Source: JBHGBB01 sp041946755
Lineage (GTDB): Bacteria; UBP4; UBA4092; JAOAEQ01
Direction: 5' to 3'
DNA length: 27,172 bases
Assembly: GCA_041946755.1 (NCBI GenBank)
Contig: JBHGBB010000025.1
Coordinates: 1-27,172, forward strand
A program made the translations under genes and the position numbers. This document shows positions 23,301 through 27,172 of this stretch, piece after piece. Under the pieces are notes generated by a model. That model did no database searches and was not told the origin of the DNA. It saw only the letters and a list, made by a program, of their open reading frames with translations. Every line of letters begins with the position of its first letter. Within the stretch, counting starts at the first letter, position 1.

Positions 23301-23605
23301 GTGATAGAGAATGAATGCCGAAAGTAATAAGTAGTATATCCGGAAGTAATCTGAGTAGTTTCCGGTCTGCCGTTACCGGAATCGCCAAACCCTAATTCGG
23401 CAGTACCTACTGACCAACCGGAATCATTATAGATAGTATCTCGCCATGCGGTACCCTGGTCGGAACCATTATCTAAATATTTCCATTCCGATCCCGGTGT
23501 GATAAATGCGATACCCCAAGATACCGATGAACATAATAAGATAATGAGTGATATAACTACTAAATTGACCGACTTAACTGCAATGGATGATAGCATGAGT
23601 TTCAT
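20381..23605 (-). CDS. secreted multidomain metallophosphoesterase (PAP-like)
   Basis: 1074-residue exported protein. Residues 1-31 look like a signal peptide (VVISLIILLCSSVSWG). About 35-197 form a galactose-binding/jelly-roll-like domain (WKYLDNGSDQGTAWRD...), homologous to three copies in the next gene. About 208-278 form a fibronectin-III-like domain like the N-terminal domain of purple acid phosphatases. About 300-500 form a metallophosphoesterase: D309 (ISDVGYG), D341 (GDNSQ), N375-H376 (GNHD), H459/H460 (YWHHPPY) and GHDHSYRR (H489, H491). The Tyr iron ligand of true purple acid phosphatases (GDxxY) is Gln here. C-terminal parts are a Calx-beta/cadherin-like domain (about 590-710), two FnIII-like domains, and a domain shared with the neighbour ending in GVPVELSRF. 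It lies 41 bases after the upstream gene, so co-transcription is likely. Substrate unknown. Confidence 0.88.
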   Translation of the reverse strand: MKLMLSSIAVKSVNLVVISLIILLCSSVSWGIAFITPGSEWKYLDNGSDQGTAWRDTIYNDSGWSVGTAELGFGDSGNGRPETTQITSGYTTYYFRHSFSITTATSYTNVYLGVLRDDGAVVYLNGTEIFRTNMPAGNIYATTFAFSNVSSSDETTYFTTTIDTALLVEGDNLITAEVHQNAMSSGDLSFDLWLSTSTTFTSSTLLINRGPYLQLGTPTSIHIRWRTPEAATSQVNYGTTLGNLTAFMSSDISTTEHELILSGLSANTKYYYAIGTIGGTIEGDDAAHCFVTFPTEGTAKRSRIWVISDVGYGSASQKAVFNGYLTYTGSTPTDLWLTGGDNSQTDGLDTQYQTEFFDIYTTLFRKSVIWPSMGNHDARNSVSSTETGPYFDMLSLPRNGEAGGITSGTEAYYSFNYGRIHFVCLNSANVDQSSTGPMLTWLKNDLAANTQDWLIAYWHHPPYYNSDSMRQNAVPILEDGGVDLVFSGHDHSYRRTDFIDGHYGTTLESSMIVNDGNGRIDGDGAYAKPYGGATAHQGAMYMVVGTGGSSGSMVLDIDKNQLDVKYITTTGTISDYFTIVKDTATNPKVNAITRLDANPSGNATTIRFLVDLNHSVTGIDTSDLVLSVTGVSDAAIISISGSGSQYMVTVYTGIGSGTIRLDLNDNDSIKNGVNVPLGGSGVGNGDYTSGEVYTILSSNNPPEVVTLLDPGDGSNMFNHIPAFIWTETTDSNPGDIIQYLLQVSTTSTFNTIAYDSGYSSSTTATPISELATGQYYWRVISRDTSFAANTSVVWIITLLNRPPTASVLLAPSVTTTNNRVPTFIWSAASDPDLGDTLTYTLQVGTDSSFSTGLAINTSGVTDTTYTVLSPLSPDYYYWQVVSVDPTSAKNTSQGLWFIAFDTTQQRVIDTVGTTYFYLGTWNSSTDYTPVTMGISSCLGIDTITINVYDAKHPNANDSSNKLSDQYFLSRWYTISSEGNIPNTMTLTFTYTDADFIDAQFGLLAEDQIRIAKYSASSTWSWFSPQSIDTATNRVQLNGITSFSDWTLSGPYGVPVELSRFDIETESEGKLSIKK

Positions 23606-23646
23606 TTCAATATGTTAAATATACCTTAATTTATTTTTCTATAGCA

Positions 23647-26352
23647 TTATTCTTCTGTATTGAAAGCGGATAATTCCACTGGTACTCCCCCCGGTCCGCT
23701 CAAGGTCCAATCGGAGAAAGAAGTTATCCCTTCATATCTAATCCAGTTCTTATCAAGATCACGCGCTGTTGGATAATACCAAGTCCAGGTAATTCCATTC
23801 CATTTCGCAATCTCGAGGTTGGTTTCGGAATATGCGCCACCGATATTTGCATCAAGTAAATCGGTATCGGTATAGGTAAAGGTAATATCTGTTTCCTGGA
23901 TGCTCCCATTGCTATCAATATCCCACCATCGGGATAAAAAGTGCTGATCCCCGAGTTTACCGGTAGAATCGGTGGCATTCGGATGTTTTATATCATGAAC
24001 CACAATGGTTACCGTATCCGATGAACCAAAAGCGATAGAGTTAATACTTAAGGTTAATGGAGTATAATATTCAGTCGAACCACTCCAGGTACCGATATAG
24101 AAAATGGTGGTACCGATTTCAGCTACTATCTGCTGGTCGGTGGTATCGAACACAATCATTTGTCGCGGAGTAGTATATCCACTATTCCCAAACGGACTTG
24201 ATGCTTGCATCTGCCAATATATCAATCCATTTGATAGTGGAATTGTCGGAGTATACTCGGTATCAGCTATTCCCGCGATCGTAGTGATAATCGATAGAAA
24301 TTCATTATCTCGCGCTAACTGTAAGGTATAGTTCATATCACCATATCCTTCCGCGGTATTCCAAGAGAATAGCGGTTGATGATTATGGGTGGTAGCGCAG
24401 TCAACCGGTACCAGTAAATTGGGTTTCAATGGTGCCGATTCTGTAACTGAAATATAATCAAGCTTCGTTACGGTATCATCACCCAACGGATTACCGGCAA
24501 CTAACTTAACCGTATACGTGGTTGGCACCGACACCGTCCCATAAATATACTGTGGATTCTGTTGCGCGCTATTCCCGCCATCGCCGAAATCCCATATCCA
24601 TTTGGTAGGAGCGTTTGTACATCCATGGGTGAACTGGGCGGTTAATGGGCCATATCCGCTCAAAGGAGTACCCGAAAATTCCGATACCGGTGGATTGGTT
24701 ATAGCCGATGGTAGGAAACGATTCCCCTGTAGTAATAGATCAAAACTTAAATCGGTAGGTGCAGTAAAATTCTGTTGATGGACTTCAACCGCTAATTGAT
24801 TAGTACCTTCAATTAACTGTGCCGGATTTACCGGATATGCAAAATACGTTGTTTCATCCCCGGAAGCGACATTTGATGATGCGGTGGTATACGAGAAAAT
24901 CAGACCACTAGGCATATTGGTTCGAAATACTTCCGTATCATTGAGATAAACGACGGCACCGTCATCACGTAAGATATATGCCGTCAGCCCGGCATAGGTG
25001 GTTGCATTAGTTACCGTAAAGGCTTTTCGGAAATAATAGGTCGTATATTGGGTATTAGTAAATATGGTGGTTTCCCATCTACCGTTAACCGGTCCATCGC
25101 CAAAACCCAACTCTGCTTGCCCGGTAGACCAAGTTGAATCATCAAAGGTTATCGCTCGCCATGCGGTACCTTGATTAGAGCCATCATCACGATATTTCCA
25201 GGTAGATCCTTTTGTAATAAACGTGCTGGCATAATCTGCAGGATTATAATCCAGACCGGTAAGCTGCAAATCGAATCCGACATCGCCGCCCGGGGTAGCA
25301 ATCTGATGCACCTCTACTGCGATAGTATTAATTCCTTCAACCAAATATGAAGGATTGATGCTCGTGGTAAAAAAGGTAGCTTCATCATCTCCAGCGACAT
25401 TCGATGATGCGGTCGAATATGCGAAAATAGAGCCACTCAACATATTCGGTCGCCAGACTTCCGTTCCATTGATATAGATAACCGCACCATCATCACGTAA
25501 TACACTGAGCAGCAAATAGTTATAACCGGAGCTATTTGATACGGTAAATGTTTTTCGAAAATAATAGGTAGTCCATTGGGTATTGGTGAGTATCGTAACT
25601 TCCGGTCGGCTATTACCGGTATCTCCAAACCCGATTTCAGCGGTTCCTAACGACCAGGTGGAATCATTAAATGAAGTATCCCGCCACGCGGTACCTTGAT
25701 CAGAACCATTTGCCAAATATTTCCATTCTCCACTTTTAGAGACTAAAACCGGATTATAATTGTCATAGGTTGAAAGCTGAAGATCAAAAAAGAGATTGGC
25801 ATTGATTGAATACTGATGAATCTCTATGGCAATAACATTAGCTCCTTCTCTCAAAAGGGCGGTATTAATACTAAACGGAAAATAGGTACTTTGATACGAT
25901 AATATAGTAGAAGAGACCGCCAGGGTATTTGCGGTAATCGTTCCACCCCGCATATTCTCTCGCAGGACTTCGGTTCCATTAAGATAAACTATTGCACCGT
26001 CATCTCTTAATAAATTTATGATCAAACTCGCTATATTGTCTGTATTCGCGATATTAAATGTCTTTCGAAAATAGTAGGTGGTTTTTCCCGAAGTAAGTAA
26101 TGTCGTTTGTCCTCCACCAAATCCGAATACCGCGGTTCCAGATGACCAGCTGGAATCATCATACTCTAAGTTTCGCCAAGTAGTACCTTGCGCTGTTCCA
26201 TTATCCAAATATACCCAAGAGGCCCCTTTTGGTATTAAAGTATACTCTGCACCTAGGGATAAGGTTGGAATAATTAAAAACATCATTATAATATTGAGTA
26301 TAAACAAAATTTTAACCATACCTTTTTTCTCTTTACCATCGGATACTGACAT
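23647..26352 (-). CDS. secreted surface protein with three jelly-roll repeats and a PKD domain
   Basis: 901-residue exported protein, no enzyme domain recognised. A signal peptide lies near the start (KILFILNIIMMFLIIPTLSLGA). Three homologous domains of about 165 residues follow, each opening with W.Y.D(N)G..QGT.WR and containing a LRDDGA.(V/I)Y(L/I)N.TEV strand and an EVHQ or EIHQ strand. Then comes a PKD domain (WIWDFGDGGNS), an FnIII-like domain with LVPVDCATTHNHQPLFSW, and a C-terminal domain also found at the end of the neighbouring metallophosphoesterase. It ends in GVPVELSAFNTEE. An ATG at 26367 is also in frame, but GGAGG (complement of 26361-26365) lies inside that leader and 8 bases before the ATG at 26352, so I chose the latter. 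Probably a cell-surface adhesin or binding protein. Confidence 0.85.
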   Translation of the reverse strand: MSVSDGKEKKGMVKILFILNIIMMFLIIPTLSLGAEYTLIPKGASWVYLDNGTAQGTTWRNLEYDDSSWSSGTAVFGFGGGQTTLLTSGKTTYYFRKTFNIANTDNIASLIINLLRDDGAIVYLNGTEVLRENMRGGTITANTLAVSSTILSYQSTYFPFSINTALLREGANVIAIEIHQYSINANLFFDLQLSTYDNYNPVLVSKSGEWKYLANGSDQGTAWRDTSFNDSTWSLGTAEIGFGDTGNSRPEVTILTNTQWTTYYFRKTFTVSNSSGYNYLLLSVLRDDGAVIYINGTEVWRPNMLSGSIFAYSTASSNVAGDDEATFFTTSINPSYLVEGINTIAVEVHQIATPGGDVGFDLQLTGLDYNPADYASTFITKGSTWKYRDDGSNQGTAWRAITFDDSTWSTGQAELGFGDGPVNGRWETTIFTNTQYTTYYFRKAFTVTNATTYAGLTAYILRDDGAVVYLNDTEVFRTNMPSGLIFSYTTASSNVASGDETTYFAYPVNPAQLIEGTNQLAVEVHQQNFTAPTDLSFDLLLQGNRFLPSAITNPPVSEFSGTPLSGYGPLTAQFTHGCTNAPTKWIWDFGDGGNSAQQNPQYIYGTVSVPTTYTVKLVAGNPLGDDTVTKLDYISVTESAPLKPNLLVPVDCATTHNHQPLFSWNTAEGYGDMNYTLQLARDNEFLSIITTIAGIADTEYTPTIPLSNGLIYWQMQASSPFGNSGYTTPRQMIVFDTTDQQIVAEIGTTIFYIGTWSGSTEYYTPLTLSINSIAFGSSDTVTIVVHDIKHPNATDSTGKLGDQHFLSRWWDIDSNGSIQETDITFTYTDTDLLDANIGGAYSETNLEIAKWNGITWTWYYPTARDLDKNWIRYEGITSFSDWTLSGPGGVPVELSAFNTEE

Positions 26353-26386
26353 AATCCTTTCCTCCATAATAATTAAATAATATTAA

Positions 26387-26419
26387 ATTTTAGCATTTAG
26401 AATATCATAAAATGGTCAA
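26387..26419 (-). promoter_or_regulatory. possible promoter of the two-gene surface-protein operon
   Basis: On the minus strand TTGACC (complement of 26414-26419) and an extended -10 TGCTAAAAT (complement of 26387-26395) lie just upstream of the start. The spacing of 21 bases is too long for a textbook promoter, so only one of the two elements may count. Confidence 0.35.
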
Positions 26420-26866
26420 GTATCATTTCGGGGCAAAACCTGAGTTTCAATTTCGTAATACATGAAGTGATTAATATTTTTTTTGCTTTGAAAAGATAAA
26501 GTAGCACATATTATGGCAAGCTATGTACCAAGAAGATTATAATTTTATATTTATAGCTCATTTGCTTAAATAACTATAATATAATCATATGTTTACAATG
26601 GTGTTACTATATCTATACAGCATTAAATTTCATTGTTTTATTGTATACTTAACTTCCCATCGTTACTTAAATAACACAAAATACGGTAATTATATATAGT
26701 ATATACTTATATAGTTTATTGATTAATCTAAGAAATAAAGGTTAGCTATGAAAAATGTAAATAATTAATAGGCAGGGAGAACGTAGATTTCAGCCTATAA
26801 ATCAGGATTTAGTTATAATGCTCAAATCTGTTAATTCATACCACGACGATAATTTACGTTCTGTTT
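26420..26866. other. A+T-rich intergenic region, nothing recognised
   Basis: About 450 bases of A+T-rich DNA without a plausible gene, hairpin or repeat that I could identify. It separates the surface-protein operon from the membrane protein at the right edge; both are on the minus strand. Confidence 0.6.
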
Positions 26867-27172
26867 TTATAATTTCCAATAGAGCCCTTTTCGATTGCAC
26901 CAGAGCACAACACACCACAATAACATAGTCCATTCCAGACCAGCGAACATCCCATTCCACGCCGCATGCCCTTTCAAACCTTCATATGGTCCTAACGCGG
27001 TTAGAAATATCCTGACTACCGGCTGCATAAAATAGGCTAAGAGCGCGTTAGACCCATATACTCCCAGGAACCAAACCCAGCCCCATTTGAATTGCCAGAC
27101 ATCGATGAGCCAATAGAATATCAGGAAAGTTATCGCGCCGATACCGGAAGTGAAAAAGGCATATTTAGGAAT
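26867..27172 (-). CDS. C-terminal part of a membrane acyltransferase-like protein (HGSNAT/DUF5009 type)
   Basis: Partial gene: the frame is open to the right window edge and ends with TAA at 26867-26869, giving 101 residues. The sequence contains KYAFFTSGIGAITFLIFYWL, then WVWFLGVYGSNALLAYFMQP, and a final hydrophobic helix (WTMLLWCVVLWC). The 'FxSG' helix start, the DV..W..W linker and the 'VYGSNALLAYF' helix match the last membrane helices of heparan-alpha-glucosaminide N-acetyltransferase-like and DUF5009 proteins, which acetylate sugars across a membrane. The catalytic His region would be in the missing N-terminal part, so activity cannot be judged. Confidence 0.75.
   Translation of the reverse strand: MPKYAFFTSGIGAITFLIFYWLIDVWQFKWGWVWFLGVYGSNALLAYFMQPVVRIFLTALGPYEGLKGHAAWNGMFAGLEWTMLLWCVVLWCNRKGLYWKL

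Overview
The window looks like chromosomal DNA of an uncultured diderm (LPS-making) bacterium of modest G+C. waaA (Kdo transferase) and rseP (site-2 protease) point to an outer membrane. The two large secreted proteins that end in a 'GVPVELS.F' segment resemble surface proteins of the FCB/PVC-type radiations. I cannot name the phylum from this window. Host-like genes prefer CGG/CCG/GCG-type codons; the stretch from about 5.6 to 10.1 kb is visibly more A+T rich.

Layout: (1) 1-5549, plus strand, housekeeping: waaA (5' end outside the window), rseP, proS, a single-domain response regulator and queF. (2) 5550-10095, an A+T-rich accessory island: a strong promoter, a 313-aa membrane-anchored protein of unknown function, and a 1031-aa CHAT protease-STAND ATPase-TPR protein, an architecture typical of prokaryotic conflict/antiphage proteins. 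(3) 10096-10986, a gene-free mosaic of perfect hairpins and dispersed repeats. (4) 10987-12430, minus strand: a HAD hydrolase and a DedA membrane protein. (5) 12643-17687, plus strand, a redox and metal group: cytochrome-b5-like haem protein, NRAMP metal transporter, a CydA-like subunit fused to a c-type cytochrome domain with no CydB beside it, a rubrerythrin-like diiron protein and an FAD/NAD(P)H oxidoreductase. Together they suggest oxygen and peroxide protection. (6) 17692-19573, minus strand: a zinc-ribbon/membrane protein ending in a signal-peptidase fold without the catalytic Ser and Lys, then a DUF2997 + DUF1257/Ycf35-like pair. (7) 19574-20380, a decayed region with the 3' end of a second copy of the oxidoreductase. 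(8) 20381-26352, minus strand, two large secreted multidomain proteins (one with a metallophosphoesterase domain) sharing jelly-roll-like repeats and a C-terminal domain. (9) 26867-27172, the C-terminal end of a membrane acyltransferase-like protein.

The most notable observations are: a 15-bp palindrome (TCCGCCTNAGGCGGA) lying between genes and also in frame inside two genes, where each copy encodes SASGG; the pseudo-signal-peptidase; the CHAT-STAND island with its unknown membrane partner; the CydA-cytochrome c fusion; hairpins built of short reiterated words in many intergenic gaps; and a split between genes with strong Shine-Dalgarno sites and genes with none.
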